Assembly (NCBI RefSeq): GCF_027912495.1
Contig: NZ_CP115463.1
Coordinates: 4,104,501-4,168,500, forward strand
Direction of reading: 5' to 3'
Length of the DNA: 64,000 bases
DNA from: Caulobacter sp. NIBR1757
Lineage (GTDB): Bacteria; Pseudomonadota; Alphaproteobacteria; Caulobacterales; Caulobacteraceae
Below are positions 1 through 9,417 of the stretch, piece by piece; the stretch's first letter is position 1; each line of letters starts with the position of its first letter. The position numbers and the translations under genes are program-made. The notes under the pieces were generated by a model, which did no database searches, had not been told where the DNA came from, and saw nothing but the letters and a program-made list of their open reading frames with translations.

Positions 1-78
1 TTCGCGGGCATGGTGATGGACAAGCCGATGACCACCCCGGTCGGCGCCACGCCGTCTGAACTGCCCACGCCCTACTGA
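1..78 (+). CDS. C-terminal tail of a gene cut by the window edge, probably cpaD
   Basis: The first 78 bases are open in the frame ending at the TGA at 76-78 and encode 25 residues ending in ELPTPY. The stop lies 13 bases before the start of cpaE, so the two genes are almost certainly in one operon. In Caulobacterales pilus loci the gene before cpaE is cpaD, which encodes an outer-membrane-associated pilus protein. The identity is inferred from gene order only, because the visible tail has no diagnostic motif. Confidence 0.55.
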   Translation, partial: FAGMVMDKPMTTPVGATPSELPTPY

Positions 79-91
79 AGGACGCCAGACC

Positions 92-1260
92 ATGAGTTTC
101 ACCGACCGCCGCGTACTGGCCATCGGTCCCGGTCTGGCCGAAGCCTGCCGGGCCGCCTTCGAGGGCGCGCGCCTGGAGGTCATCGGGGCCGAGGCCCTGC
201 CCCCCGGCTGGCCGCCCGGCCATGAGCCGGAACTGGCGGTGCTGGACGCCTCCGCCGATCCGGTCGCCCTGGCCGAGGCCATCGCCCTGCTGGCAAAGCT
301 GCCTTTCCCGCCGGCCGCCATCATGGCCGGCGACCATATGCCGGCCGGGCTGATGCGGGCCCTGCTGCGCCTGCCGCGCGCCGATGTGGTCGAGGCGCCG
401 TTTGGCCCGAAGGACCTGGCCGAGGCGGCGATGATGCTGCTCAAGCCGGTCGAGATCGCGGCGCCAGCGCCGCATGTGCAGACCGGCCGCTGCTGGACCG
501 TCACCGGGGCCGTCGGCGGCGCCGGCGCCACCACCCTCTGCGTCGAGCTGGCCGCCGCCCTGGCTGAGCGGGCGCAAGGCAAGAAGCGGGTCTGCCTGAT
601 CGACCTCAACCTCGCCGACGGGGCCAGCGCCGCCTACCTGGGCGCCGCCGCCAACATGATGCTGGGCCGCGCCAGCCAGGAGCCCGAGCGCATCGACGCC
701 GCCCTGCTGGAGGTGTTCGCCAGCCCCGCCCCCGGCGGCTTCGACCTGATCGCCCAGGCCCGCGATCCGCACGGCTTCGAGGCCGTCTCGGCCGAGGCGG
801 TGCTGCGGGTGCTCGATGTCGCCTGCCAGGTCTATGATTTCGTCATCGTCGATGCGCCGCGTCATCGTCGGTCCTGGACCATGGATGTGATGGCCGGGTC
901 CGACGCCCTGCTGGTGGTCAGTGAGCTGACCGTGCCGGCCCTGCTGGCCGCGCGCAGTTTGGTCGCTGAGTTCGAGGCCGATCTGCCGGAAGGCCCGGGC
1001 CCGCGCATCATCCTAAACCGCCTGGCCAAGCGGGTGTTCGGCCCGGCCCCCTCGACATCGGAAGCCGAGAAAGCACTGGGCCGCAAGGTCGACGGCGGCC
1101 TGACCAGCGACTGGGAAGCCGCCGCCGCCAGCGTCAACCTGGGCGGCCCGATCCGCAGCCACCGGCCCAAGAGTCGAATCGCCAAGGACGTCGACGACCT
1201 CGTCGACCGGCTGCTGGCCGCCGCGCCGCATCCGGCCCATGCACCGGTGAGGGCCGCCTG

Positions 1261-1261
<1 letters not shown>
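92..1261 (+). CDS. cpaE: CpaE/TadZ-type pilus assembly protein (MinD/ParA-like ATPase with degenerate P-loop)
   Basis: The 389-residue product has the CpaE/TadZ architecture. Residues 1-120 form a receiver-like domain and residues about 130-370 a MinD/ParA-type ATPase fold. The P-loop position reads GAVGGAGATT (139-148): the signature lysine of a deviant Walker A motif is missing, as in other CpaE/TadZ proteins, and LIDLNLADG follows near 169. Family members act as polar landmarks that recruit the Tad secretion machinery, so a localisation role is more likely than strong ATP turnover. The stop codon overlaps the cpaF start (TGATG), so the two are translationally coupled. Confidence 0.9.
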
Positions 1262-2634
<1,373 letters not shown>

Positions 2635-2649
2635 GCCCGGCCGCCAGAG

Positions 2650-2816
2650 CCCCTCTCCCTGAGGGAGAGGGAGGGGCCCGCGCTGCGCAAGCAGCGTGGG
2701 AGGGAGAGGGTTTAGGGACGGTGGATGGTTCGCACGGGACAATCTCCCGACCGCGTAAACCCTCTCCCTCCCACGCCTGCGGCGCGGGCCCCTCCCTCTC
2801 CCTTAGGGAGAGGGGG
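2650..2816. repeat. Large intergenic inverted repeat between cpaF and tadB
   Basis: Arms of about 60 bases (2650-2714 and 2756-2816) are near-perfect reverse complements. Each carries its own inner hairpin of CTCTCCCTnAGGGAGAG type and ends in AGAGGGTTTA. About 40 bases of loop separate them. Repeats of the same build but different sequence occur at other gene junctions in this window. If transcribed, this one would form a long stem inside the pilus operon. Confidence 0.85.
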
Positions 2817-2853
2817 CAATCGCGGCCCCGCCCCATGGGCGCGAGCGCAGCCC

Positions 2854-3822
2854 ATGCCTGACCTCACCTTCGATCCCAGATGGATCGTCCTGATCCTGGT
2901 CTTCGCGGCGGTGTTCACCGGCGTGCAGGCGGTCACCGGCCTGGCGCGGGTCGGGGTGGCGAGGCGCAAGGTCAACAAGCGGCTGGCGACGGTCGAGAAG
3001 ACCGGCAGCCTCGAACAGCTGGTGCTCGAGCTGCGCAAGCAGCGGGGCCTGACCGCCGACGGCGAGGTGGCCCGGGGGCTGGGCTGGTTCAACGACCTGG
3101 TCATCCGCTCCGGCGTCAATGTGCAGCTGAAGAAGCATCTGCCTATGGTGCTGCTGGGCGGGGCGCTGGCCAGCGCGGTGGCCTTCCTGTGGACCAAGAA
3201 CTGGATGATCGCGGCCGGGGTCGGGCCGGCGCTGGGCGTGCTGGTCCCCGTGATGTTTCTCAAGATCAAGGCCGGCGCCCGGTCCAAGGCCATCGGCCTG
3301 CAGCTGCCCAACGCGCTGGAAGTCATCATTCGCAGCCTGGAGGCCGGCCACCCGGTGCCGACCGCCATCGCCCTGGTCGGCCGCGAGATGCCCGATCCGC
3401 TGGGCAGCGAGTTCGGCATGGCCGGCGACGAGATCGCCTATGGCGCCACCCTGCAGCAGGCCATCGGCCGCATCGCCGACCGCTGTCGGCATCCCGACGT
3501 CGACCTGTTCGCGGCCACTATCCGCCTGCAGGAGAAGAGCGGCGGCAACCTGACCGGCCTGTTGAAGATGAACGCCAAGGCGGTGCGCGAGCGCCACAAG
3601 ATGCGGCTGAAGATCAAGGCGGCCTCATCCGAAGGGCGGGCCAGCGCCATCATCCTGACCGCCGCGCCGTTCGGGGTGCTGGGCATCCTGACCTTCGCCA
3701 GCCCGCACTTCTACGGCGACGTCATCGGCGAGCGGCCGGTGCAGATCGGGCTGGCCGTCCTCGGCACGTGGATGTTCCTGGGCAACATGGTCATGCGCAA
3801 GATGATCGACATGAGGATCTGA
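2854..3822 (+). CDS. tadB: TadB-type inner-membrane pilus platform protein
   Basis: A 322-residue integral membrane protein of the T2SS-F/TadB family, which forms the inner-membrane platform with TadC above the CpaF motor. It has an N-terminal membrane segment (residues about 7-28), a pair near 95-135, the T2SSF cytoplasmic domain at about 160-290 and two C-terminal segments. The open frame extends upstream to 2725 but that part translates the intergenic repeat into Pro/Arg-rich sequence, so I place the start at the ATG at 2854 (MPDLTFDPRW). Two bases separate its stop from tadC. Confidence 0.92.
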   Translation: MPDLTFDPRWIVLILVFAAVFTGVQAVTGLARVGVARRKVNKRLATVEKTGSLEQLVLELRKQRGLTADGEVARGLGWFNDLVIRSGVNVQLKKHLPMVLLGGALASAVAFLWTKNWMIAAGVGPALGVLVPVMFLKIKAGARSKAIGLQLPNALEVIIRSLEAGHPVPTAIALVGREMPDPLGSEFGMAGDEIAYGATLQQAIGRIADRCRHPDVDLFAATIRLQEKSGGNLTGLLKMNAKAVRERHKMRLKIKAASSEGRASAIILTAAPFGVLGILTFASPHFYGDVIGERPVQIGLAVLGTWMFLGNMVMRKMIDMRI

Positions 3823-3823
3823 C

Positions 3824-4768
3824 ATGGACGCCGTCCTCTTCCAGCAGATCCTGACCTATGCGGCGGCCGGGCTGATCGCCATGAGCGTCGGCGGCGGCGG
3901 CATGATGCTGCTGCGCGAAGCCCGCTTCGGGGCCAAGCGCCGCCAGCGGCTGGCGGGCAATACCGTCGCCGGCAGCCGTCCCGGTCCGTCGAAGGCCGAC
4001 AGCGGCGTCATGCGCGGCGTCAAGCGGCTGGGCGAGAAGATGGCCATCCAGGACCCGGCCCAGATCTCCAACATCCGCACCAAGCTGATCCATGCCGGCT
4101 GGTACAATCGCGAGGCCGTGGCCCTGTATCTCGGCGCGCGCGGCGCCAGCCTGATCGTCGCCACCGTGGCCACCCTGTTCACCGTCCCCTGGGCGCTGAG
4201 CGGCATCGGCGGACCGGCGGCCATCGCGGCGGCGGGCGTCTTCGCGGTCGCCGCCATCCTGGGTCCCGACCAGGTGGTAAAGGGGCGGCGTCGGAAGATG
4301 GAAATCGAGTACATGGAGGGGTTTCCCGACATGCTCGACCTGCTGGTCGCCTCGGTCGAGGCGGGCCTCAGCCTCGACGCCGCCGTCAACCGGGTGGCCG
4401 AGGAGATGGGCCGCCGCTACCCCAACCTGGCCGCCCACCTGCGGTTCCTGACCCTGGAGCTGCGGGCCGGCAAGGCGCGCAAGGAAGCCTGGGGGGCCTT
4501 CGCCGACCGGCTGGGCATCGAGGAGGCCCGGTCGCTGGCCACCATGCTGCGCCAGGCCGAGGAAATGGGCACCAGCCTGGGCGAGACCCTGGCCGTCTTC
4601 TCCGACGACATGCGGTCCAAGCGGATGCTGCGGGCGGAGGAGAAGGCCATGGCCTTGCCGGCCAAGCTGATGGTGCCGCTGATCCTGTTCATTTTCCCCT
4701 GCCTGCTGGGCGTGCTGATGCTGCCGGCGGCGTACCGGATCAGCCAGAGCATGGTTGGCGGGGGGTAA
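3824..4768 (+). CDS. tadC: TadC-type inner-membrane pilus platform protein
   Basis: This 314-residue protein is the second T2SSF-domain platform subunit of the Tad pilus. It has an N-terminal membrane helix, a hydrophobic pair near residues 100-150, the conserved T2SSF block MEGFPDMLDLLVASVEAG and a C-terminal helix. It starts immediately after tadB and is the last gene of the locus, facing the permease gene convergently. Downstream tad genes such as tadD are not here, so they lie elsewhere or are absent. Confidence 0.93.
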   Translation: MDAVLFQQILTYAAAGLIAMSVGGGGMMLLREARFGAKRRQRLAGNTVAGSRPGPSKADSGVMRGVKRLGEKMAIQDPAQISNIRTKLIHAGWYNREAVALYLGARGASLIVATVATLFTVPWALSGIGGPAAIAAAGVFAVAAILGPDQVVKGRRRKMEIEYMEGFPDMLDLLVASVEAGLSLDAAVNRVAEEMGRRYPNLAAHLRFLTLELRAGKARKEAWGAFADRLGIEEARSLATMLRQAEEMGTSLGETLAVFSDDMRSKRMLRAEEKAMALPAKLMVPLILFIFPCLLGVLMLPAAYRISQSMVGGG

Positions 4769-4773
4769 GACAA

Positions 4774-4808
4774 ATTCCTCCTCCGGGACGAAGTCACGGG
4801 GGAGGATT
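4774..4808. terminator. Imperfect hairpin between convergent tadC and permease genes
   Basis: The two arms (CCTCCTCCGG and CGGGGGAGG) are imperfect reverse complements flanked by AATT and ATT. The short gap holds only this structure, so it probably serves as a bidirectional terminator. Confidence 0.45.
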
Positions 4809-6219
4809 AGGCCAACGCGCTCTTGCGACGGCCGTAGAGCAGGTAGACGACCACTCCAATGGCGTTCCAGACGAAGAAGCCGACGATGGCCGTGTTGGGC
4901 AGCGTCGTGAACAGGTAGAGGCAGCCCAGCACGCCGAAGACGCCGATCACCGGCCAGACCGGGGTCCTGAAGATGCGCTTCAGCTCCGGCGCCTTGACCC
5001 GCAGGATCATCATGCAGACCAGCACGGCCACGAAGGCGGCCAGGGTGCCGGCGTTGGCCAAAGCCGCGATTTCACCAAGAGGCAGGATGCCCGCGAGGAG
5101 CGCGGCCAGGACGCCGGTGATCAGGGTGACGAAGCTGGGAGCGCCGCGCTTGCTGACCTTGGCGAGGCCGACGGGCAGCAAGCCGTCTCTCGCCATCACG
5201 AAGAAGATGCGGCTCTGGCCGTACATGAAGGCCATGATCACCGTCGGCAGGGCGATGACGGCGGCGGCGGCGACCAGCTTGGCGGCCCCGCCATGGCCCA
5301 GCTGTTCCATGACGAAGACCAGCGGGGCGTCAGCCTTGGAGAAGACGCCGGGGAGCACCGCGCCGATCGCGGCGGCGGCGACCACCATGTAGATGACCGT
5401 GCAGGCGATCATCGAGCCGACGATACCGATGGTCAGGTTCTTTTCCGGGTTCTTGGTTTCCTCGGCGGCGGTCGAGACGGCGTCGAAGCCGTAGAAGGCG
5501 AAGAAGATGATCGAGGCGGCGGCCATCACCCCGACCTTGGTGCCGTCGGCGTTGACGCCGCTGAAGCCGTAGGGGCTGAACGGCGTGAAGTGGCTGGCGT
5601 CGAAGGCCGGCAGGGCGAGGAAGACGAAGAGGCCGAGGGCGGCGAGCTTTACGACCACGAGGACCATGTTGACGGTGGCGCTCTCCCGCGTGCCGATCAG
5701 CAGCAGGCCGGCGACGGCCAGGGCAATGAAGGCGCCCAGCAGGTTGAAGCCGCCGGTGAAGCTGAGGTGGCCGTCGGTGAGGGCGAAGGTCGAGGCCATC
5801 CATTTGGGATCGACGGGGATGGTCACGAACTCGGCCGCGTGGCCGGCCCAGCCGGCGGCGACGGCGCCGCAGACCACGGTGTATTCAAGGATCAGGCTCC
5901 AGCCGACGATCCAGGCCAGGCCCTCGCCCAGCACCGAATAGCTGTAGGTGTAGGCGCTGCCGGCGGCCGGCATCATGGTCGCCATCTCGGCATAGGCCAA
6001 GGCGGCGCAGGCGCAGACGGCGCCGGCGATGGCGAAGCTGAGCATGACGCCCGGCCCGGCCAGCCCGGCCCCGACCCCGATCAGGGTGTAGATGCCGGTG
6101 CCGACGATGGCGCCCACACCCAGCGCGATGAGGTGCGGCCAGCCGAGCGTGGCTTTCAGCTTGTGATGCTCGGCGACGAAGCCGCCATCCATGGGCTTGC
6201 GACGTGTCAGGAAACTCAT
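4807..6219 (-). CDS. APC-superfamily amino-acid permease (cationic amino-acid transporter type)
   Basis: A 470-residue protein with about 12 predicted membrane segments. The first carries the APC hallmark GVGAIVGTGIYTLIG, and the AGSAYTYSY and FAFYGFDAVST blocks are typical of the cationic amino-acid transporter/YfnA branch. It most likely imports amino acids across the inner membrane by proton coupling; the substrate cannot be read from the sequence. It is a single gene, with 70 bases between its start and the stop of the next minus-strand gene. Confidence 0.88.
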   Translation of the reverse strand: MSFLTRRKPMDGGFVAEHHKLKATLGWPHLIALGVGAIVGTGIYTLIGVGAGLAGPGVMLSFAIAGAVCACAALAYAEMATMMPAAGSAYTYSYSVLGEGLAWIVGWSLILEYTVVCGAVAAGWAGHAAEFVTIPVDPKWMASTFALTDGHLSFTGGFNLLGAFIALAVAGLLLIGTRESATVNMVLVVVKLAALGLFVFLALPAFDASHFTPFSPYGFSGVNADGTKVGVMAAASIIFFAFYGFDAVSTAAEETKNPEKNLTIGIVGSMIACTVIYMVVAAAAIGAVLPGVFSKADAPLVFVMEQLGHGGAAKLVAAAAVIALPTVIMAFMYGQSRIFFVMARDGLLPVGLAKVSKRGAPSFVTLITGVLAALLAGILPLGEIAALANAGTLAAFVAVLVCMMILRVKAPELKRIFRTPVWPVIGVFGVLGCLYLFTTLPNTAIVGFFVWNAIGVVVYLLYGRRKSALA

Positions 6220-6289
6220 GCGGCCTCTCCCCGGAATTGTCGCGAGGATGGGGGTGTTTTGGCGGGAAAGGGAAGGGGCCGTCGCCGGC

Positions 6290-6883
6290 TCAGTCGAGCA
6301 GGTTCAGTCCGGCCATGGCCGCCTCGGTGCGGTTGCGGGCGCCGAGCCGCTTGAGGATCTGGTTGACGTGGAGCTTCACCGTCGGGGTGGTGATCTCGAG
6401 GAGCCTGGCGATCTCCTTGTTCGACTTCCCCTCGACCAGTTGGCGCAGAACCTCGACCTGGCGGTCGGTCAGAGGCGATTCGGTTGGCCCGCTCGGCCGG
6501 CCAACGTCGCTGACATGATAGGGAACGCCCGCCAGGACGAGGTCGAAGCCGGCGAAGACCATTTGCCGGTTCATGGTCTTCACAAGGTAGCCGGCGAGCC
6601 CGGCGCCGATGACCTCCGTGCGCCGGCGAGCGTTGAAGCGGGTGTCGAGCGCCACGACCGGTGTCGGCGCCGCGGCGTCGGCCACGGCCCGCAGGCAGGC
6701 GATCGGCTGCGCCTCCTCGAGCGCCAGATCGATGACGACCAGACTGAAGCTGCGCGTGGCCAAGGCGTCAAGCAGCGCCTTCAGATCCGCAAAGATCGCC
6801 GGCGCGGGATCGCCACGGGTAGCCCCGTACCCGGCAAAGCCCTCAAGACAAAGCGCCTGGTCGCTCGCAATCGCCATCTGCAT
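6290..6883 (-). CDS. LuxR/NarL-family response regulator
   Basis: The product (197 residues from the ATG at 6883) has an N-terminal receiver-like domain with SLVVIDLALEE as the probable phospho-Asp strand. The C-terminal LuxR helix-turn-helix starts SPLTDRQVEVLRQLVEGKSNKEIA and is intact. The frame stays open to 6949, but GAGGG lies about 5 bases before the ATG at 6883 and supports the shorter form. The receiver is divergent: the acidic pocket is unclear and an Ala-rich helix replaces the usual MP after the Asp. It is divergent from a hybrid kinase gene about 480 bases away and may act with it, but that is inference. Confidence 0.85.
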   Translation of the reverse strand: MQMAIASDQALCLEGFAGYGATRGDPAPAIFADLKALLDALATRSFSLVVIDLALEEAQPIACLRAVADAAAPTPVVALDTRFNARRRTEVIGAGLAGYLVKTMNRQMVFAGFDLVLAGVPYHVSDVGRPSGPTESPLTDRQVEVLRQLVEGKSNKEIARLLEITTPTVKLHVNQILKRLGARNRTEAAMAGLNLLD

Positions 6884-6942
6884 CGGACGCCCTCGAATAC
6901 CGCAAGTTCCGATGCAGATAGCGCAGTGTCCGCGCGGCGCAA

Positions 6943-6965
6943 TACCCACAAAATCATTATGGGTA
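6943..6965. promoter_or_regulatory. Inverted pair of NarL-type heptamers upstream of the LuxR regulator
   Basis: TACCCAC at 6943-6949 faces ATGGGTA at 6959-6965. The second reads TACCCAT on the minus strand, which fits the NarL-family heptamer TACYYMT exactly, and the first matches at 6 of 7 positions. The site lies about 60 bases upstream of the regulator start, where an autoregulatory site would be expected. Confidence 0.4.
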
Positions 6966-7017
6966 AGTCGAAAGCGGGCGACGGCAAGGGTCGGCCGAAC
7001 CGCGCCCGAAGCCGCTA

Positions 7018-7305
7018 ACCGGGCGGGCCATAGCCTTAAGTTCTATGACGTATAACTTCCGACATAGATCTAGTTATACTTTATATTTCGACGCCATTTC
7101 TGAAATTAACAACGGATAAACCAATATAATGTCGATTACTTTCAAGTCCAACACTGTTCGTTCGGCTCAGCAACAGTAGCCTCCGGACACCGGCGGCGAT
7201 TTGAAGCCGACCAGCAGCGTGTCGGGGATCCAGCGATGAGGCCGTCAGCAGGTGTCGACCATTTCCCGATTATTCTCTGCTTCCCGCGCCCTGGAGGTGA
7301 TCGTC
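7018..7305. promoter_or_regulatory. A+T-rich intergenic region between the divergent regulator and kinase genes
   Basis: From about 7030 to 7150 the sequence is far more A+T-rich than anything nearby and contains no credible gene. It holds a TATAAT hexamer at 7125-7130 without a good -35 and an imperfect inverted repeat AAGTT...AACTT at about 7038-7058. It probably contains the promoter of the kinase gene. Confidence 0.4.
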
Positions 7306-7365
7306 ATGGCCGGCGGTCCGCGTCGATCCCGCGGCGCCGCTGACAATTCGGGCGCCCGTGGATGA
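7306..7365 (+). CDS. Possible 19-residue leader peptide coupled to the hybrid kinase
   Basis: An ATG at 7306 follows an excellent Shine-Dalgarno (GGAGGTGAT, 7293-7301). The frame runs 19 codons to a TGA at 7363-7365 that overlaps the kinase ATG at 7362 (ATGA). The kinase start has no Shine-Dalgarno of its own, which fits translational coupling. The peptide (MAGGPRRSRGAADNSGARG) resembles no family I know. It could instead be a chance frame. Confidence 0.4.
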   Translation: MAGGPRRSRGAADNSGARG

Positions 7366-9347
7366 AGCCGCTGTCTTCCAACGAGAAGATCGTGGCCCTG
7401 CTGAGCCACCTCAAGCGCGCCCAAGCGGTCTCCAGAACCGGCAGTTGGGAATGGGACCTCGTCACCAACGAGATCTTCTGGTCCGAGGAAATCTACAACA
7501 TCTTCGGGCTCTGCGCCTCGCGGTTCAAACCCAGCTATCCGGCCATTCTCGAGCGGCTTCACCCCGACGATCGTGACCTGATCCACGCCGAGGTGCGCGC
7601 CGCCATCGAGCATCGCAAGGCCTATGAATTCGAGCACCGCGTCCTGTTGCCGGACGGCGGCGTCCGGTTCGTGCGGGAACATGGCGAAATCGAATATGGC
7701 GAGGACGGCGCCCCCGTGCGCATGCTGGGCGCGGTTCAGGATCTGACCGAGGTCCGGCGAGCCCGGTCCGACGCCCTCCGCAGCCAGGAAATGCTGTCGA
7801 GCATGATGGCGATCTCGCCCGAGGCCATCATCGTGGCCGACGCCCGTGGCCGGATCCTGCTGTTCAGCCTCGGGGCCGAGAAGGTGTTCGGCTACAGTCA
7901 GGCGGAGGCCGTCGGCCAGGACATCGAGGTTCTGATGCCGGCCGATGTCCGAGGTCGGCACCGGGGCCACGTCGCCCGTTTTGCCGCCGAGGGGGGGCGC
8001 AGCCTGCGGATGAGCGACCGGGGCGAAATCTCCGGCCAGCGCAAGAGCGGCGAGATATTTCCCGCCGAAGCCTCGCTGGCCAGCCTCGACTGGATCGACG
8101 GCCAGCGCTTCACGGTCATCGTTCGGGACCTGTCGGGCCACCGCCTGAACGAACGGCGGCTGAAGGAGGCCCTGGAGGCCGCCGAGCAGTCCAACCGGGC
8201 GAAGTCGGCCTTCCTCGCCAACATGAGCCATGAAATCCGCACGCCCCTGAATGGCGTCCTGGGCGTCGCCCAGGCCCTGGCCCGCACCCGGCTTGAGGAG
8301 GGACAGCTGGAGATGCTGCGGCTCATCGAGACCTCGGGCCGCGCCCTGGAGCAGCTGCTCTGCGACATTCTCGATCTGGCCAAGGTCGACGCCGGCCGGC
8401 TGGCGATCGCCCGGGACCCGTTCGACCTCGGCCTGCTGGCCCGCGACGTCCACGCCCTTTTCCGCGCCACGGCGGCGGACAAGGGCATCGGCCTGCGCCT
8501 GTCGCTGGATCCGGCGGTGGGCGGGATCTTCGAAGGGGACAGCCTGCGTATCCGGCAGGTGCTGAGCAACCTGATCAGCAATGCCGTCAAGTTCACCTCG
8601 GAGGGTGAAATCCTGGTCGCCGTCGCGCCCGCCGCGCGCCCGGACGGCGCCGAGGCGATTCGCTTCCAGGTGAGCGATTCGGGGATCGGCTTCGAGGCCG
8701 ACAGGGCCGAGCAGCTGTTCGAACGCTTCGAGCAGGCCGACAACACGACCACCCGGCGGTTTGGCGGCACCGGGCTCGGCCTGGCCATCTCGCGGTCGCT
8801 GGTCGAGCTGATGGGCGGGACCATCAGGGCCGAGGGCCGGCCCGGCCTGGGGGCCACCTTCACTGTCGATCTTCCTCTGGCCCGCGTGGCCGAAAACGCG
8901 ATCCTGGCCGGGGCGGAACCGGCGACGCCGACGGGCGGGAACGGGCGCGTACCGAGGGTTCTGCTGGCCGAAGACCATCCCACCAACCGGCGGGTGGTCG
9001 AACTCATCCTGTCGGGACTGCCCGTCGAGCTGACCTCGGTCGAGAACGGCCTCCAGGCCCTGGAAGCGACCGATGGGCAACCTTTCGACCTGATCCTGAT
9101 GGACATGCAGATGCCGGTCATGGACGGCCTGACCGCGACCCGGCAGATTCGGGCGCGGGAGGCGCGGACCGGCGCGCGGCGGACCCGGATCGTCACCCTC
9201 ACCGCCAACGCCATGCCCGAGCACCGGCAGGCGTCGGAAGCGGCCGGCGCCGACGGGTTCCTGACCAAGCCCATCGACGCGGCGGCGCTGATCGAGGCGG
9301 TGCTGGACGATCCCGCGGACGCGGTCGAACCGTCGCCGGCGGCTTGA
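7362..9347 (+). CDS. Hybrid sensor histidine kinase (PAS-PAS-HisKA-HATPase-REC)
   Basis: This 661-residue cytoplasmic kinase has no membrane segment. Two PAS domains lie at about 20-130 (PAS_3-like, with GSWEWDLVTNEIFW) and 145-260. The HisKA helix has His290 in SHEIRTPLNG, followed by an HATPase domain with N (NLISNAVKF), G1 (DSGIGF) and G2 (GTGLGL) boxes. A C-terminal receiver carries Asp581 in LILMDMQMP. It is therefore a soluble hybrid kinase that probably senses a small ligand or redox state and needs a phosphotransfer partner. An in-frame stop at 7341 leaves the ATG at 7362 as the only good start. Confidence 0.93.
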   Translation: MKPLSSNEKIVALLSHLKRAQAVSRTGSWEWDLVTNEIFWSEEIYNIFGLCASRFKPSYPAILERLHPDDRDLIHAEVRAAIEHRKAYEFEHRVLLPDGGVRFVREHGEIEYGEDGAPVRMLGAVQDLTEVRRARSDALRSQEMLSSMMAISPEAIIVADARGRILLFSLGAEKVFGYSQAEAVGQDIEVLMPADVRGRHRGHVARFAAEGGRSLRMSDRGEISGQRKSGEIFPAEASLASLDWIDGQRFTVIVRDLSGHRLNERRLKEALEAAEQSNRAKSAFLANMSHEIRTPLNGVLGVAQALARTRLEEGQLEMLRLIETSGRALEQLLCDILDLAKVDAGRLAIARDPFDLGLLARDVHALFRATAADKGIGLRLSLDPAVGGIFEGDSLRIRQVLSNLISNAVKFTSEGEILVAVAPAARPDGAEAIRFQVSDSGIGFEADRAEQLFERFEQADNTTTRRFGGTGLGLAISRSLVELMGGTIRAEGRPGLGATFTVDLPLARVAENAILAGAEPATPTGGNGRVPRVLLAEDHPTNRRVVELILSGLPVELTSVENGLQALEATDGQPFDLILMDMQMPVMDGLTATRQIRAREARTGARRTRIVTLTANAMPEHRQASEAAGADGFLTKPIDAAALIEAVLDDPADAVEPSPAA

Positions 9348-9417
9348 GCGGCGGCGCTTGCGCCGGTCGCCGTGGCGGTCCAGCCTTGCCGCGCCAATGT
9401 TCCGGAGAGACTTGTCC

